A stretch of 64,000 bases of DNA from Pseudomonas panipatensis. Lineage in GTDB: Bacteria; Pseudomonadota; Gammaproteobacteria; Pseudomonadales; Pseudomonadaceae. The position numbers and the translations under genes were made by a program. Below, piece after piece: positions 29,042-39,556 of this stretch; the first letter of the stretch is position 1; each line of letters begins with the position of its first letter. The notes below the pieces were generated by a model, which saw only the letters and a program-made list of their open reading frames with translations, ran no database searches and was not told the DNA's origin. The DNA is taken from contig NZ_FNDS01000009.1 in the NCBI RefSeq assembly GCF_900099785.1, positions 1 to 64,000 of the forward strand. The letters are read 5' to 3'.

Positions 29042-29890
29042 ATGTCCATCGCTGTGATCCAGATGGTCAGCCAGGATGATGTCCTGGCCAATCTCGCCGC
29101 CGCTCGTCGTCTGCTCGAAGAGGCCGCGGCCGCCGGTGCGCGCCTTGCCGTGCTGCCGGAAAACTTCGCCGCCATGGGCCGCCGCGACCTCGCCGAGCTG
29201 GGCCGCGCGGAGGCCATGGGGGAAGGCCCCATCCTGCCCTGGTTGAAAAGCGCCGCGCGCGACCTCAGCTTGTGGATAGTGGCCGGGACCTTGCCATTGC
29301 CACCTGACGGTCAACCCGAGGCCAAGGCCAACGCCTGTTCCCTGCTGATCGATGATCAGGGGCAGCGCGTCGCGCGCTACGACAAATTGCATTTGTTCGA
29401 CGTGGACGTCGCCGACGCCCGTGGGCGCTACCGCGAATCCGATGACTACGCCTTCGGCCAACAGGTGGTGGTGGCCGACACGCCGGTCGGACGCCTGGGG
29501 CTGACGGTGTGCTATGACTTGCGCTTTCCCGAGCTGTATACCCGCCTGCGTGAGTCCGGCGCCGAACTGATCAGCGCGCCTGCGGCCTTCACCGCTGTGA
29601 CGGGCGCGGCGCATTGGGAGGTGCTGATTCGCGCGCGGGCCATCGAGACGCAGTGCTACCTGCTGGCCGCAGGGCAGGGTGGGAGCCACCCGCGTGGCCG
29701 CGAGACCTGGGGGCAATCGGCCATCGTCGATCCCTGGGGGCGCATCGTCGCTCAGCGGGACAAGGGCGAGGCTGTGCTGCTGGCCGAGCGCGACAGCGCG
29801 GAACAGACGGCGGTCCGGCAACGCATGCCGGTCGTCCGCCACCGACGATTTTATCCGCCGGCCGAACCAGGCCCGGCGCCTACGGAGTGA
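29042..29890 (+). CDS. Carbon-nitrogen hydrolase (nitrilase superfamily, Nit1-like amidase)
   Basis: 282 residues from the ATG at 29042; the frame is open upstream through the tandem repeat but the family N-terminus ([12 protein letters not shown]) begins here. The Glu-Lys-Cys triad is at E40 (LPENF), K115 (YDKLHLFD) and C157 (VCYDLRFPE). The FDVDV and RFPE context fits Nit1/YbeM-type deaminated-glutathione amidases, which repair a transaminase side product; omega-amidase activity cannot be ruled out. Two bases separate its stop from the tldD start. Confidence 0.9.
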   Translation: MSIAVIQMVSQDDVLANLAAARRLLEEAAAAGARLAVLPENFAAMGRRDLAELGRAEAMGEGPILPWLKSAARDLSLWIVAGTLPLPPDGQPEAKANACSLLIDDQGQRVARYDKLHLFDVDVADARGRYRESDDYAFGQQVVVADTPVGRLGLTVCYDLRFPELYTRLRESGAELISAPAAFTAVTGAAHWEVLIRARAIETQCYLLAAGQGGSHPRGRETWGQSAIVDPWGRIVAQRDKGEAVLLAERDSAEQTAVRQRMPVVRHRRFYPPAEPGPAPTE

Positions 29891-29892
29891 AT

Positions 29893-31350
29893 ATGAGCGA
29901 GTTGTTGTCATCCGTCAGCCAGCAGTTGCTGGTCCCCGGTGGGCTGGACATCGATGGTCTGCAACCGATCCTGCACGAGCTGAGCGGCCCGGGCATCGAT
30001 GCCGCCGACCTGTATTTCCAGAGCCAGATTTCCGAGTCCTGGATGCTCGAGGACGGCATCGTCAAGGAAGGCAGCTTCCACATGGACCAGGGTGTCGGTG
30101 TCCGCGCCCAGTCCGGTGAGAAGACCGGTTTCGCCTACAGCAATGCCATCAATGCGGAGGCCCTGTCGCAGGCAGCCCGCGCCGCGCGCTCGATCTCCCG
30201 CGCGGGGCAGAATGGGCGGGTACAAGCGTTCCGTGCCAGTGTGCCGCCGCGCCTGTACGCCGGCGACAATCCACTGGATGTGCTCAGCCGTGCCGAAAAG
30301 GTCGAGTTGCTGCAGCAGATCGATGCCGCCACGCGCGCGCTCGATTCACGCATCCAGCAGGTCACGGTCAGTCTGGCCGGTGTCTGGGAGCAGATTCTGG
30401 TCGCTGCGGCGGACGGCTCCCTGGCTGCCGATATCCGCCCGCTGGTGCGCTTCAACGTCAGTGTCATCGTCGAGCAGAATGGTCGCCGTGAGCGCGGTGG
30501 CCATGGCGGCGGCGGGCGTACCGACTACCGCTTCTTCCTGGAGAAGAACGGCGTCCACGAAACGCGCGCCATGGGCTATGCCCGCGAGGCTCTGCGCCAG
30601 GCGCTGGTCAACCTGGAAGCGGTTCCCGCGCCGGCGGGCACGCTGCCGGTGGTGATGGGCGCCGGCTGGTCCGGCGTGCTGCTGCACGAAGCCGTGGGCC
30701 ATGGCCTGGAGGGCGACTTCAACCGCAAGGGCAGCTCGGCCTACAGTGGCCGCGTTGGCGAAAAAGTCGCTTCCAGCCTCTGCACCATCGTTGACGACGG
30801 CACCCTGGCCGGGCGCCGTGGGTCGTTGTCAGTGGACGACGAGGGGACCCCGACCCAGTACAACGTGCTGATCGAAAACGGCATCCTCAAGGGCTATATG
30901 CAGGACAAGCTGAATGCTCGCCTGATGGGCGTGGCGCTTACCGGTAACGGCCGGCGTGAATCCTATGCGCACCTGCCGATGCCGCGCATGACCAACACCT
31001 ACATGCTGGCCGGGCAGAGCGAGCCGGGGGAAATCATCGCCTCGGTGGAGAAGGGTATCTACTGCGCGAATCTCGGCGGTGGCCAGGTGGACATCACCAG
31101 TGGCAAGTTCGTCTTCGCCACGAGCGAGGCGTACCTGATCGAAAACGGCAAGATCACGCGTCCTGTGAAGGGCGCCACGCTGATCGGCAATGGCCCAGAA
31201 GTGATGAGCCGGGTGTCGATGGTCGGCAACGACATGGCCCTGGACAGTGGCGTGGGTACCTGCGGCAAGGACGGTCAGTCGGTGCCGGTGGGCGTCGGCC
31301 AACCGACCCTGAAGATCGACGCGATCACGGTCGGCGGTACCGGTGCCTGA
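29893..31350 (+). CDS. tldD: Metalloprotease TldD
   Basis: 485 residues. The zinc-site motif [11 protein letters not shown] is in the middle of the protein, with the family's [10 protein letters not shown] segment before it and the Cys-containing [11 protein letters not shown] after it. TldD pairs with TldE (PmbA, encoded at 32060) to form a heterodimeric peptidase that trims peptides, including microcin B17 leaders. It is transcribed together with the nitrilase. Confidence 0.96.
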   Translation: MSELLSSVSQQLLVPGGLDIDGLQPILHELSGPGIDAADLYFQSQISESWMLEDGIVKEGSFHMDQGVGVRAQSGEKTGFAYSNAINAEALSQAARAARSISRAGQNGRVQAFRASVPPRLYAGDNPLDVLSRAEKVELLQQIDAATRALDSRIQQVTVSLAGVWEQILVAAADGSLAADIRPLVRFNVSVIVEQNGRRERGGHGGGGRTDYRFFLEKNGVHETRAMGYAREALRQALVNLEAVPAPAGTLPVVMGAGWSGVLLHEAVGHGLEGDFNRKGSSAYSGRVGEKVASSLCTIVDDGTLAGRRGSLSVDDEGTPTQYNVLIENGILKGYMQDKLNARLMGVALTGNGRRESYAHLPMPRMTNTYMLAGQSEPGEIIASVEKGIYCANLGGGQVDITSGKFVFATSEAYLIENGKITRPVKGATLIGNGPEVMSRVSMVGNDMALDSGVGTCGKDGQSVPVGVGQPTLKIDAITVGGTGA

Positions 31351-31415
31351 TAGCGCCGGTGGCAGGGCCAGGGCGCCATCCGTTGCGGGCGGCGCGCTGA
31401 CGGCCGCGCTGCCTG

Positions 31416-31940
31416 TCAGCGCAATCCGCGCTTCAGTTCGTCCAGCTCGCGGATGTATTTGAAGATCTTCCGCGCTGCCGCCGGTGGCTTGTTGTGAGCC
31501 GCCTCGTGCTGGGCATGGCGGATCAGTTGCAGCAGGTGCTGGCGGTCGCTGTCCGGGTATTCCCCGAAGAACGCCGACAGCGCTTCGTCGCCGCCGCTAA
31601 TCAGGCGGTCGCGCCAGCGTTCGAGGGCGTGGAAGCGCTCGTTGTACTGGCGGGTGGAGCTGTCCATTTGGTCGAGCAAGGTGGTGATGGCGTCGACATC
31701 CTGGTCGCGCATCAGCTTGCCGATGTATTGCAGGTGGCGTTTGCGGGCGACGTTGGCCTTGTGCTTGGGAGCGTCGGCCAGCGCGCGGCGTAGGGGATCG
31801 GTGAGTGGCATGCGGTCCAGCAGGTCGGCCTTGAGCGTGGTCAGGCGTTCGCCCAGGTCCTGCAGCGCATGCAGCTCGCGTTTGATTTGCGACTTGCTCT
31901 TCTCATCGAACAGCGAGTCGTCGTCGTGAATTTCAGCCAT
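31416..31940 (-). CDS. darP: Ribosome-associated protein DarP/YjgA (DUF615)
   Basis: 174 residues from the ATG at 31940 (the frame runs on, but [22 protein letters not shown] is the family start). Highly charged and helical, with [14 protein letters not shown] and [15 protein letters not shown]. coli YjgA binds the 50S subunit late in assembly near the peptidyl-transferase centre. It lies between tldD and pmbA on the opposite strand, the usual arrangement in pseudomonads. Confidence 0.92.
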   Translation of the reverse strand: MAEIHDDDSLFDEKSKSQIKRELHALQDLGERLTTLKADLLDRMPLTDPLRRALADAPKHKANVARKRHLQYIGKLMRDQDVDAITTLLDQMDSSTRQYNERFHALERWRDRLISGGDEALSAFFGEYPDSDRQHLLQLIRHAQHEAAHNKPPAAARKIFKYIRELDELKRGLR

Positions 31941-32059
31941 GGTGGTGGTCCAGTGGAAAACGCCGCCATGATAACGAGTCGAGGGCCGCTTGTCCGGCCC
32001 GCCCGTAGTGCCGCAGGGCAAGCCGCCCCGGCAGCGGGTCAGAACAGGAGAGTCATGCA

Positions 32060-33409
32060 ATGAGCGAACAGGCCAAGGTAGTCGGCCCCGACGTACTTCC
32101 CGAACTGCGCGAGCAGGTCGAGCGGATCATCGACGAAGCGAAACGTCAGGGTGCCAGTGGCTGCGAGGTCGCTGTCTCGGTGGAGCAGGGACTGTCCACC
32201 AGTGTGCGCCAGGGCGAGGTGGAAACCGTCGAGTTCAACCGTGACCAGGGATTTGGCATCACGCTCTACGTCGGCCAGCGCAAGGGCTCGGCGAGCACCT
32301 CGGCGACCGGTGAGGCGGCCATCCGGGAAACCGTGGCGGCGGCCTTGGCCATCGCTAAGCATGCGTCGGAGGACGAGTGTGCCGGCCTCGCCGATGCCGC
32401 GCTGATGGCCCGCGAGTTACCCGATCTTGACCTCTACCACGCCTGGTCGCTGACCCCGGACGAAGCCGTGGAGCGCGCGCTGGTTTGCGAAGCTGCCGCT
32501 TTCGCCGCCGACGCACGGGTAACCAAGGCCGACGGCACCACCCTGAACACCCACCATGGCTGCCGCGTATACGGCAACAGCCATGGCTTCATCGGCGGCT
32601 ACGCCAGCACGCGGCACAGCCTCAGTTGCGTGATGATTGCCGAAGGCGAAGGGCAGATGCAGCGTGACTACTGGTACGACGTGAACCGTCGTGGCGAGTT
32701 GCTCGACAGCCCCGAGAACATTGGCCGGCGTGCGGCCCAGCGCGCCGCCAGTCGTCTCGGCGCCCGCCCGGTGCCGACTGCCGAGGTGCCGGTGCTGTTC
32801 GCCCCGGAAGTGGCGGTCGGCCTGTTCGGGCATTTCCTCGGTGCGATCTCCGGTGGCAGCCTGTACCGCAAGTCTTCCTTCCTCGAAGGCTGCCTTGGCC
32901 AGCGCCTGTTCCCCGAGTGGCTGACCCTCGATGAACGGCCGTTGCTGCGTGGCGCCCTGGGCAGCGCCTCCTTCGACAATGACGGCCTGGCGACCTACGC
33001 CAAACCGTTCGTGGAGAACGGCACCCTGGTCTCCTACGTGCTCGGCACCTACTCCGGCCGCAAGCTGGGCATGCCGAGCACGGCCAATGCCGGTGGCGTG
33101 CATAACCTCTTCGTCACCCATGGCGACGAGGACCAGAAGGCACTGCTGCGGCGCATGGGGCGCGGCCTGCTAGTCACCGAGTTGATGGGGCAGGGCGTCA
33201 ATCTGGTCACCGGTGACTACTCGCGAGGTGCTGGCGGCTATTGGGTGGAAAATGGCGAGATTCAGTTCCCGGTACAGGAAGTCACCATTGCCGCCAACCT
33301 CAAGGATCTGTTCGCCAGCATCGTGACGATCGGCAATGACGTGGAAAACCGCGGCAACCTGCACACCGGTTCGGTGCTGGTGGAGCGCATGATGGTGGCC
33401 GGCAACTGA
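32060..33409 (+). CDS. pmbA: Metalloprotease subunit PmbA/TldE
   Basis: 449 residues; AGGAG stands about 11 bases before the ATG. Contains [20 protein letters not shown] near the N-terminus and the C-terminal [18 protein letters not shown] typical of the family. It has no HExxxH, as expected for the non-catalytic TldE partner of TldD. Ends just before a bidirectional terminator. Confidence 0.95.
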   Translation: MSEQAKVVGPDVLPELREQVERIIDEAKRQGASGCEVAVSVEQGLSTSVRQGEVETVEFNRDQGFGITLYVGQRKGSASTSATGEAAIRETVAAALAIAKHASEDECAGLADAALMARELPDLDLYHAWSLTPDEAVERALVCEAAAFAADARVTKADGTTLNTHHGCRVYGNSHGFIGGYASTRHSLSCVMIAEGEGQMQRDYWYDVNRRGELLDSPENIGRRAAQRAASRLGARPVPTAEVPVLFAPEVAVGLFGHFLGAISGGSLYRKSSFLEGCLGQRLFPEWLTLDERPLLRGALGSASFDNDGLATYAKPFVENGTLVSYVLGTYSGRKLGMPSTANAGGVHNLFVTHGDEDQKALLRRMGRGLLVTELMGQGVNLVTGDYSRGAGGYWVENGEIQFPVQEVTIAANLKDLFASIVTIGNDVENRGNLHTGSVLVERMMVAGN

Positions 33410-33423
33410 TTGCCGGCAACACG

Positions 33424-33451
33424 AAAAAGCCCGCCGGATGGCGGGCTTTTT
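33424..33451. terminator. Bidirectional terminator between pmbA and ptsO
   Basis: Five A, GCCCGCC (33429-33435), a four-base loop, GGCGGGC (33440-33446) and five T. It works in both directions and ends pmbA (+) and the rpoN-ptsO block (-). Confidence 0.9.
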
Positions 33452-33466
33452 CATGACCGAATGGCG

Positions 33467-33739
33467 CTATTCGCCTTCGTCGAAGTAATTGTTGATCAGT
33501 TCCGCCAGCGCTTGCAGCGCCTCGTCCTCTTGCTCGCCTTCCGCGAACAGATGCAGATTGGTGCCCTTGCCTGCGGCGAGCATCATCACAGCCATGATGC
33601 TCTTGCCGTCCACGGTGCTCTCCGGGGTGCGGCCTACGCGGATCTGGCAGGGGAAGCGACCGGCCACGCCGACGAATTTGGCCGCAGCGCGGGCGTGTAG
33701 GCCAAGCTTGTTGATGATGGTGATCTCGAGGGCGGGCAT
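33467..33739 (-). CDS. ptsO: Nitrogen-PTS phosphocarrier protein NPr
   Basis: 90 residues, HPr fold. The phosphorylated His15 is in GLHARAAAK, and the region around the regulatory Ser is GKSIMAVMML. NPr takes phosphate from EI-Ntr (PtsP, elsewhere) and passes it to EIIA-Ntr (ptsN, upstream on the same strand). It is the last gene of the rpoN cluster. Confidence 0.95.
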   Translation of the reverse strand: MPALEITIINKLGLHARAAAKFVGVAGRFPCQIRVGRTPESTVDGKSIMAVMMLAAGKGTNLHLFAEGEQEDEALQALAELINNYFDEGE

Positions 33740-33769
33740 CGCGAGGGACTGTCCTTTTGTTATTTGCTG

Positions 33770-34627
33770 CTAGCTCAGGTCGCGGTGGCGAATCTGTACG
33801 TTCTTCAGGGATTCTTTCAAGGCGCTGCCGATGCGCTCGGCCAGATAGACCGAGCGATGATGGCCGCCCGTGCAGCCAATGGCAATGGTCACATAGGCAC
33901 GATTGCTGGCGGCGAAACGCGGAAGCCACTTGTTCAGGTATGCCAGGGTGTCCTGGTACATCTCTTCCACATCGGCCTGCTCGCCCAGATATTCCTTCAC
34001 CTCGGTGTCGAGGCCTGAGAGTTCGCGCAGCTCTGGCTTCCAATACGGGTTGGGCAGGCAGCGCACGTCGAATACCAGATCGGCATCCACCGGCATGCCG
34101 CGCTTGAAACCGAAGGATTCGACCAGGAATGCCGTGCCCAGCTCTGGCTTGTTCAGCAGGCGCAGCTTGATGACGTCGCGAAGTTGATAGAGGTTGAGGT
34201 TGGTGGTGTTCAGCTTGAGATCGGCGAGGTCGGCGATCGGGCTCAGCAACTGGGCTTCGTCGCCGATGGCCTCGGCCAGCGAACGGTTGTCGCTGCTCAG
34301 CGGATGGCGTCGGCGGGTTTCCGAGAAGCGCTTGAGCAGGGTTTCGTCATCGGCATCGAGGTACAGCACGTCGCACTGAATGTGCTTGTCGCGGGCTTCC
34401 TGAAGAAGCTCGGGGAAGCGCTTCAACTGGCTAGGCAGGTTGCGGGCATCTATCGACACGGCGACCTGTGGATGCAGCAGTTCGGTGTGCAGCAGGGCGC
34501 GCTGGGCCAGGTCCGGCAGCAGGCTGGCCGGCAGGTTGTCGATGCAGTAGAAGCCGTTGTCTTCAAGGACGTTGAGCGCTGTGCTCTTGCCCGAGCCGGA
34601 GCGGCCGCTGACGATGATCAGGCGCAT
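33770..34627 (-). CDS. rapZ: RNase adapter protein RapZ
   Basis: 285 residues with Walker A GRSGSGKS at 7-14 and a C-terminal domain that ends in [14 protein letters not shown]. In E. coli RapZ presents the sRNA GlmZ to RNase E to adjust glmS and amino-sugar supply. P. aeruginosa-group genomes are not known to me to carry GlmZ, so its targets here are open. Two bases separate it from ptsN, 30 from ptsO. Confidence 0.95.
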   Translation of the reverse strand: MRLIIVSGRSGSGKSTALNVLEDNGFYCIDNLPASLLPDLAQRALLHTELLHPQVAVSIDARNLPSQLKRFPELLQEARDKHIQCDVLYLDADDETLLKRFSETRRRHPLSSDNRSLAEAIGDEAQLLSPIADLADLKLNTTNLNLYQLRDVIKLRLLNKPELGTAFLVESFGFKRGMPVDADLVFDVRCLPNPYWKPELRELSGLDTEVKEYLGEQADVEEMYQDTLAYLNKWLPRFAASNRAYVTIAIGCTGGHHRSVYLAERIGSALKESLKNVQIRHRDLS

Positions 34628-34629
34628 GC

Positions 34630-35094
34630 TTATCGGCCGTTCTGCACGTCCACGACGATCTGGTACAGCGCTTCGCCGTCCCGTGCGTGGCGCAGCCGTT
34701 CGCGGACATCGGAGCGGTCGAGCATGGATGCGATCTGCCGCAGCAGCTCCAGGTGTTCCTCGGTGGCGGCTTCCGGTACCAGCAGGACGAAGACCAGGTC
34801 GACCGGCGCGCCGTCGAGGGCATCGAAGTCGACGGGGGCGTCGAGGTGGAGGATGGCGCTGATCGGTTCCTTGCAGCCGGTGAGGCGGCAGTGGGGAATG
34901 GCGATGCCATTGCCGAAACCCGTGGAGCCCAGGCGTTCGCGGGCTACCAGGCTTTCGAAGATGTTTTGCGCGTCGAGGCCCGGCAGGTCGCGGGCGACCA
35001 GGTTGGCAATCTGTTCCAGTACGCGCTTCTTGCTGCCTCCCGGCACGTTCACGAAGGAACGGCCGGGGGTCAGGATCTGCTCAAGTCGGATCAT
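34630..35094 (-). CDS. ptsN: Nitrogen-PTS EIIA component
   Basis: 154 residues, EIIA-Ntr. Phosphorylated His68 sits in [10 protein letters not shown]. Its phosphorylation state signals carbon/nitrogen balance and influences potassium uptake and sigma-54 functions. It lies 10 bases after hpf, inside the rpoN cluster. Confidence 0.95.
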   Translation of the reverse strand: MIRLEQILTPGRSFVNVPGGSKKRVLEQIANLVARDLPGLDAQNIFESLVARERLGSTGFGNGIAIPHCRLTGCKEPISAILHLDAPVDFDALDGAPVDLVFVLLVPEAATEEHLELLRQIASMLDRSDVRERLRHARDGEALYQIVVDVQNGR

Positions 35095-35104
35095 AGGGGA
35101 GGGG

Positions 35105-35413
35105 TTAGCGGACTCCGACGCCCTGTTGGCGTTCGAGGTACTTTTCCTTGTGTTTGATCAGCTGGCGGTCGAGTTTGTCGGTCAGCAGGTCGATGGCTGC
35201 GTACATGTCCTCATGTTCGGCACAGGCGACTACTTCGCCACCGGCGACATGCAGGGTGGCTTCGATACGCTGTTTGAGTTTCTCGACCTCCATGATGACC
35301 TGGACATTGGTGATCTTGTCGAAATGGCGCTCCAGCCGGCCGAGTTTTTCGCCGACATAATCGCGCAGGGCGTCGGTCACATCCAGTTGATGGCCACTGA
35401 TGTTGACTTGCAT
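35105..35413 (-). CDS. hpf: Ribosome hibernation promoting factor (short HPF)
   Basis: 102 residues: MQVNISGHQLDVTDALRDYV start and KIEATLHV-type strands (here RIEATLHVAGGEV) of the HPF/YfiA family. The short form works with RMF to dimerise idle 70S ribosomes. It follows rpoN by 77 bases, the classic order. Confidence 0.95.
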   Translation of the reverse strand: MQVNISGHQLDVTDALRDYVGEKLGRLERHFDKITNVQVIMEVEKLKQRIEATLHVAGGEVVACAEHEDMYAAIDLLTDKLDRQLIKHKEKYLERQQGVGVR

Positions 35414-35490
35414 ACCGCTTCTCCTTATTGCCCGTGTAGAAGTGGCAGGTTATGCAACCTGCCGCCGGAACACCTTGGCGTGGGTCAAGG

Positions 35491-36987
35491 TCAGACCAGA
35501 CGCTTACGCTCGCTGGACGGAGCGATACCGAGGGATTCCCGGTACTTGGCGACGGTCCGACGTGCCACTTGAATGCCCTGTGCCTCCAGTAAACCAGCGA
35601 TCTTGCTGTCGCTCAACGGCTTTTTCGGACTTTCTGCCGCCACCAGTTTTTTGATGATGGCGCGGATGGCGGTGGAGGAGCACTCGCCACCCTCGGAGGT
35701 GCTGACGTGGCTGGAGAAGAAGTATTTCAGCTCGAAGATGCCACGCGGGGTGTGCATGAATTTTTGCGTGGTCACCCGTGAGATGGTCGATTCATGCATG
35801 CCCACCGCTTCGGCGATGTCGTGCAGGACCAACGGCTTCATCGCTTCCTCGCCATACTCGAGAAAGCCGCGCTGGTGCTCGACGATCTGGGTGGCGACTT
35901 TCATCAGGGTTTCGTTGCGGCTCTGCAGGCTTTTGATGAACCAGCGCGCTTCCTGCAGTTGGTTGCGCATGAAGGTGTTGTCCGCGCTGGAGTCGGCGCG
36001 GCGCACCAGGCCGGCGTACTGCGAGTTGACGCGCAGGCGCGGCACGGCTTCCTGGTTCAGTTCGACCAGCCAGCGCTCGTTGTGCTTGCGCACGATGACG
36101 TCGGGCACCACATATTCGGCTTCGCCGGACTCGATCTGCGAACCGGGGCGTGGGTGCAGCGACTGGATCAGTTCGATGGTCTCGCGCAGCTCGTCTTCCT
36201 TGAGCTTCATGCGCCGCATCAGTTGCGCATAGTCGCGGCTGCCGAGCAGGTCGAGGTGGTCGGAGACCAGGCGCTGGGCCTCGCTCAGCAGGTAGGTGTC
36301 CTCTGGCATCTGGCGCAGTTGCAGGAGCAGGCACTCGCGCAGATTGCGCGCGCCGACCCCGGCGGGCTCCATCTGCTGGATGCGTCGAAGCACGACTTCG
36401 ATTTCGTCCATCTCGACATCCAGTTCAGGATCGAGGGAGGAAAGGATGTCGTCGAGGGATTCTTCCAGGTAACCGTCATCGTTGATGCCGTCGATGATGC
36501 TCAGGGCGATCAGGCGATCGGTATCGGACATGGGAGCCAGATTGAGTTGCCACAGCAGATGGCTTTGCAGGCTTTCGCCGGCGGACGTGCGAGCGGTGAA
36601 ATCCCACTCGTCGTCATCGTTGCTCGGCAGGCTGCTGGCGCTGGTCTGGTAGATGTCTTCCCAGGCGGTGTCGACCGGTAGTTCGTTGGGGATGCGGTCG
36701 GCCCATTGATCTTCGTCCAGGCTGTCGGCGCTGGGTGTGGTGCTTTCCTGGTAGGTGTCGCTCTGCGTGTTCGTACTGGTTGGCGTGTCGTCGCCATCGG
36801 CCAGCGGGTCGCTGTTGTCGAAGTCGTCGCCATCTTCCTGGCGTTCGAGCATCGGGTTGGATTCCAGGGCCTCCTGGATCTCCTGCTGCAGATCGAGCGT
36901 GGACAGTTGGAGCAGTCGGATGGCCTGTTGCAGCTGCGGGGTCATCGTCAGCTGCTGACCCATCTTGAGGACGAGCGATGGTTTCAT
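35491..36987 (-). CDS. rpoN: RNA polymerase sigma-54 factor
   Basis: 498 residues. Gln/Leu-rich region I ([20 protein letters not shown]) that contacts activators, an acidic region II (about 50-110), the core-binding domain, and the RpoN box [10 protein letters not shown] near the C-terminus that reads the -24 element. It directs nitrogen, motility and many other genes. A TATAAT-type -10 lies about 98 bases upstream. Confidence 0.98.
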   Translation of the reverse strand: MKPSLVLKMGQQLTMTPQLQQAIRLLQLSTLDLQQEIQEALESNPMLERQEDGDDFDNSDPLADGDDTPTSTNTQSDTYQESTTPSADSLDEDQWADRIPNELPVDTAWEDIYQTSASSLPSNDDDEWDFTARTSAGESLQSHLLWQLNLAPMSDTDRLIALSIIDGINDDGYLEESLDDILSSLDPELDVEMDEIEVVLRRIQQMEPAGVGARNLRECLLLQLRQMPEDTYLLSEAQRLVSDHLDLLGSRDYAQLMRRMKLKEDELRETIELIQSLHPRPGSQIESGEAEYVVPDVIVRKHNERWLVELNQEAVPRLRVNSQYAGLVRRADSSADNTFMRNQLQEARWFIKSLQSRNETLMKVATQIVEHQRGFLEYGEEAMKPLVLHDIAEAVGMHESTISRVTTQKFMHTPRGIFELKYFFSSHVSTSEGGECSSTAIRAIIKKLVAAESPKKPLSDSKIAGLLEAQGIQVARRTVAKYRESLGIAPSSERKRLV

Positions 36988-37084
36988 GGCAGGAACTTGG
37001 CACCTTGTTCGCTGGCGCGGGGGAGCGCCATATCCACGACTACGGGCGCCGGGTTTTGAACTCCGGGGCGCCGCTAGGAAGCAA

Positions 37085-37090
37085 ATTATA
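37085..37090 (-). promoter_or_regulatory. Candidate -10 element for rpoN
   Basis: A perfect TATAAT on the minus strand, about 98 bases before the rpoN ATG. The -35 position does not match well. Its place between lptB and rpoN suggests rpoN has its own promoter. Confidence 0.4.
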
Positions 37091-37168
37091 TGCCTGAATT
37101 TTTAGGCTTTGCCTAGAGCGGAAAACATTTATTCGGTGCCATGCACCAGGTGCGTGGACGCGAGGCGC

Positions 37169-37192
37169 AACCGTCTGCGTGAGCAGACGGTT
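37169..37192. repeat. Perfect 10-bp hairpin downstream of lptB
   Basis: AACCGTCTGC (37169-37178), a GTGA loop and the exact complement GCAGACGGTT (37183-37192). It lies 11 bases after the lptB stop. There is no T run on either side, so it is either a Rho-independent-like pause/processing structure or an mRNA 3' stabiliser. Confidence 0.55.
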
Positions 37193-37202
37193 GCCGACGG
37201 GC

Positions 37203-37928
37203 TTACAGGCGGAACTCGTGACCGAGATAGACTTCCTTGACCAGTTCGTTGGCCAGGATGGTTGCGGAGTCGCCTTCGGCGATCAGTTGGCCGTCGTTGA
37301 CGATGTAGGCGGTTTCGCAGATATCCAGGGTCTCGCGGACGTTGTGGTCGGTGATGAGCACGCCGATCCCCTTGGCCTTGAGGTGGTGGATGATCTGTTT
37401 GATGTCGCCCACCGAGATGGGGTCCACGCCGGCGAAGGGTTCGTCGAGGAGGATGAACTTGGGCGCGCTGGCCAGGGCGCGGGCGATCTCGACCCGGCGC
37501 CGCTCACCGCCTGACAGGCTCATGCCGAGGTTGTCGCGGATGTGGTGGATGTGGAACTCCTCCAGCAGTCCTTCCAGGGCCTCCTTGCGTCCGTTGCGAT
37601 CCAGGTCGCTGCGGGTTTCCAGGATGGCGCTGATGTTGTCCGCCACCGACAGCTTGCGGAAGATCGAGGCTTCCTGCGGCAGGTAGCCGATGCCGGCGCG
37701 TGCGCGACCGTGCATGGGCAGGTTGGTCACGTCCTGATCGTCGATACGGACTACCCCCTGCTCGGCTCGGATCAGGCCGACGATCATGTAGAAGCAGGTG
37801 GTCTTGCCCGCGCCGTTGGGGCCGAGCAGGCCGACGATCTGTCCGCTGTCGATGCTCATGCTGACGTCGCGAACGACCTGGCGGCCTTTGTAGCTCTTGG
37901 CGAGGTGCTGTGCGGTGAGCGTAGCCAT
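37203..37928 (-). CDS. lptB: LPS export ATPase LptB
   Basis: 241 residues. ABC ATPase with Walker [10 protein letters not shown], signature LSGGERRR and Walker [10 protein letters not shown]. Drives LptFG to extract LPS from the inner membrane and push it along LptC-LptA. Its start shares one base with the lptA stop. Confidence 0.97.
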   Translation of the reverse strand: MATLTAQHLAKSYKGRQVVRDVSMSIDSGQIVGLLGPNGAGKTTCFYMIVGLIRAEQGVVRIDDQDVTNLPMHGRARAGIGYLPQEASIFRKLSVADNISAILETRSDLDRNGRKEALEGLLEEFHIHHIRDNLGMSLSGGERRRVEIARALASAPKFILLDEPFAGVDPISVGDIKQIIHHLKAKGIGVLITDHNVRETLDICETAYIVNDGQLIAEGDSATILANELVKEVYLGHEFRL

Positions 37929-38464
37929 TACTGCGCCTGATCCTGCTTTTTCTTCGGCTGGATGACCATGTCGATGCGCGGGCGCGGTGTGGTCACCTGG
38001 GTGCCCGTGGCACGGCCGGCGTTGACGATCTGCCGTTGGGTGTCATAGATGACCTTCTCGCCTTCGAAGGTGTTGCCTTCCTGGATCACCTTGGCCTGGT
38101 CGATCAGGATCACCCGGTTCTGGGTGACGAAGTACTGGATGGTCAGGCCGTAGGCCTTGGTGAGTTCCTTGTCCGGTGCCGGCTTCTGCTCGAAATAGGC
38201 AGGCTTGCCGACCGAAGTGACCACTTCGATCTCTCCACCCTTGTTCTGTTTCAGCGTGACGGTGTTGCCGGTCAGCTTCATGCTGCCCTGGGTCACGACG
38301 ACGTCGCCACGGTAGACGGCGACGCCCTGCTTGTCGTCCATCTCGGCGCTGTCGGCTTGTACGCGGATCGGTTGCTCGCGATCCGTCGGCAGCGCCCAGG
38401 CGGCGGTGCTGCCGATGCTGGCGACGAGGCTGAGAAGTAGGGGGAGGGTATTAACGAACCTCAT
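37928..38464 (-). CDS. lptA: LPS transport periplasmic bridge protein LptA
   Basis: 178 residues with a signal peptide ending around STAAWA, then the OstA/LptA beta-jellyroll ([33 protein letters not shown]). It forms the filament that carries LPS across the periplasm. Overlaps lptC by 14 bases. Confidence 0.95.
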   Translation of the reverse strand: MRFVNTLPLLLSLVASIGSTAAWALPTDREQPIRVQADSAEMDDKQGVAVYRGDVVVTQGSMKLTGNTVTLKQNKGGEIEVVTSVGKPAYFEQKPAPDKELTKAYGLTIQYFVTQNRVILIDQAKVIQEGNTFEGEKVIYDTQRQIVNAGRATGTQVTTPRPRIDMVIQPKKKQDQAQ

Positions 38465-39023
38465 GCTGACCTCTTACGTTGGACAGCAGGAGCATCCGGC
38501 TGTCTTTCAGATACGCTTTCATTCCAACCGCCGTTGTCACTCCGTTGGGCTCGGTGATCTTAACGGGTTGCTCGGTTTGCGCATAATCCTGGTCCGGGAA
38601 CACAGTCAGGCGCGTGGTGTTGAGGAGCAGGTTGCGGTTCTGCGCATCGGTGCGCTGGACCCGTACATCGTCGATCAATTCGACCTGCTTGCCTTGTGGT
38701 GCGACCTCTGCGCGTACGCTCTGCACGTGCCAGGGCAAGGTATCGCCGGCGCGGAAGAAGTACAGGTCAGGGGTGGTGACATTGGTGATGTCGGTCGCCT
38801 TCATGTGTTCCAGGCGATCGGCAGTCATCTCGTAACCGAGCGTGCCATCCACGCGATACTGGATGCTGTGCGCGCTCACCGCATAGAAATCGATGGCATC
38901 GTTGCTCTGCGGAATGTTGCGTTCGGTGAACAGATCCAGGCGCACGTTCCAGTAATACCCCAGGGCGACCAGCAGGACGGCGATCAGGGCGAGAATGAGC
39001 TTCTGGCGGAAAGACTTCGGCAT
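38451..39023 (-). CDS. lptC: LPS export protein LptC
   Basis: 190 residues. One N-terminal anchor (KLILALIAVLLVALGYYW) and a periplasmic jellyroll that receives LPS from LptB2FG and hands it to LptA. Its start is 8 bases after the kdsC stop and its end overlaps lptA. Confidence 0.94.
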   Translation of the reverse strand: MPKSFRQKLILALIAVLLVALGYYWNVRLDLFTERNIPQSNDAIDFYAVSAHSIQYRVDGTLGYEMTADRLEHMKATDITNVTTPDLYFFRAGDTLPWHVQSVRAEVAPQGKQVELIDDVRVQRTDAQNRNLLLNTTRLTVFPDQDYAQTEQPVKITEPNGVTTAVGMKAYLKDSRMLLLSNVRGQHEVR

Positions 39024-39031
39024 GTTTGGCT

Positions 39032-39556
39032 CTACAGGTAGGCGCTTTGCGCCGCCTCCAGGTTGCCCTGGGCGTGCAGTATGAGTTCGCAGAATTCACG
39101 GGCCGCGCCCTCGCCGCCACGTGCCGCCGTCACGCCATGGGCGTGTTGGCGGACGAATGCGTCAGCGCTGGCCACGGTCATCCCCAGACCGACCCGGCGG
39201 ATCACCGGGAGGTCGGGCAGGTCGTCGCCCAGGTAGGCCACGTGCTCATAGCCTAGCCCGAGTTCGGCGAGCAGTTGGTCGAGGACCACCAGCTTGTCCT
39301 CGCGACCCTGATAAAGGTGCTGGATGCCGAGGTTCTGTGCGCGGCGCTCGACGACCGCGCTCTGCCGGCCGCTGATGATGGCAGTACGCACGCCCGAGGC
39401 GATGAGCATCTTGATGCCGTGGCCGTCGAGGGTATTGAAAGTCTTGAATTCGCCGCCGTCGGGAAGGAAATACAGCTTGCCGTCGGTCAGCACGCCATCG
39501 ACATCGAACACCGCCAGGCGCACGGCACGGGCACGTTGTTGCAGGTCGGCGCTCAT
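39032..39556 (-). CDS. kdsC: 3-deoxy-D-manno-octulosonate 8-phosphate phosphatase
   Basis: 174 residues, C0-type HAD phosphatase: DVDGVLTDG nucleophile motif, SGRQS and YLGDDLPDLPV. It removes phosphate from Kdo-8-P to give Kdo for the LPS inner core. Directly abuts kdsD. Confidence 0.96.
   Translation of the reverse strand: MSADLQQRARAVRLAVFDVDGVLTDGKLYFLPDGGEFKTFNTLDGHGIKMLIASGVRTAIISGRQSAVVERRAQNLGIQHLYQGREDKLVVLDQLLAELGLGYEHVAYLGDDLPDLPVIRRVGLGMTVASADAFVRQHAHGVTAARGGEGAAREFCELILHAQGNLEAAQSAYL

Noticed and set aside
31394-31422. GCGCTGAC/GTCAGCGC inverted repeat after tldD
   Set aside because: Possible terminator, but it overlaps the darP stop and has no T run; too weak to list.
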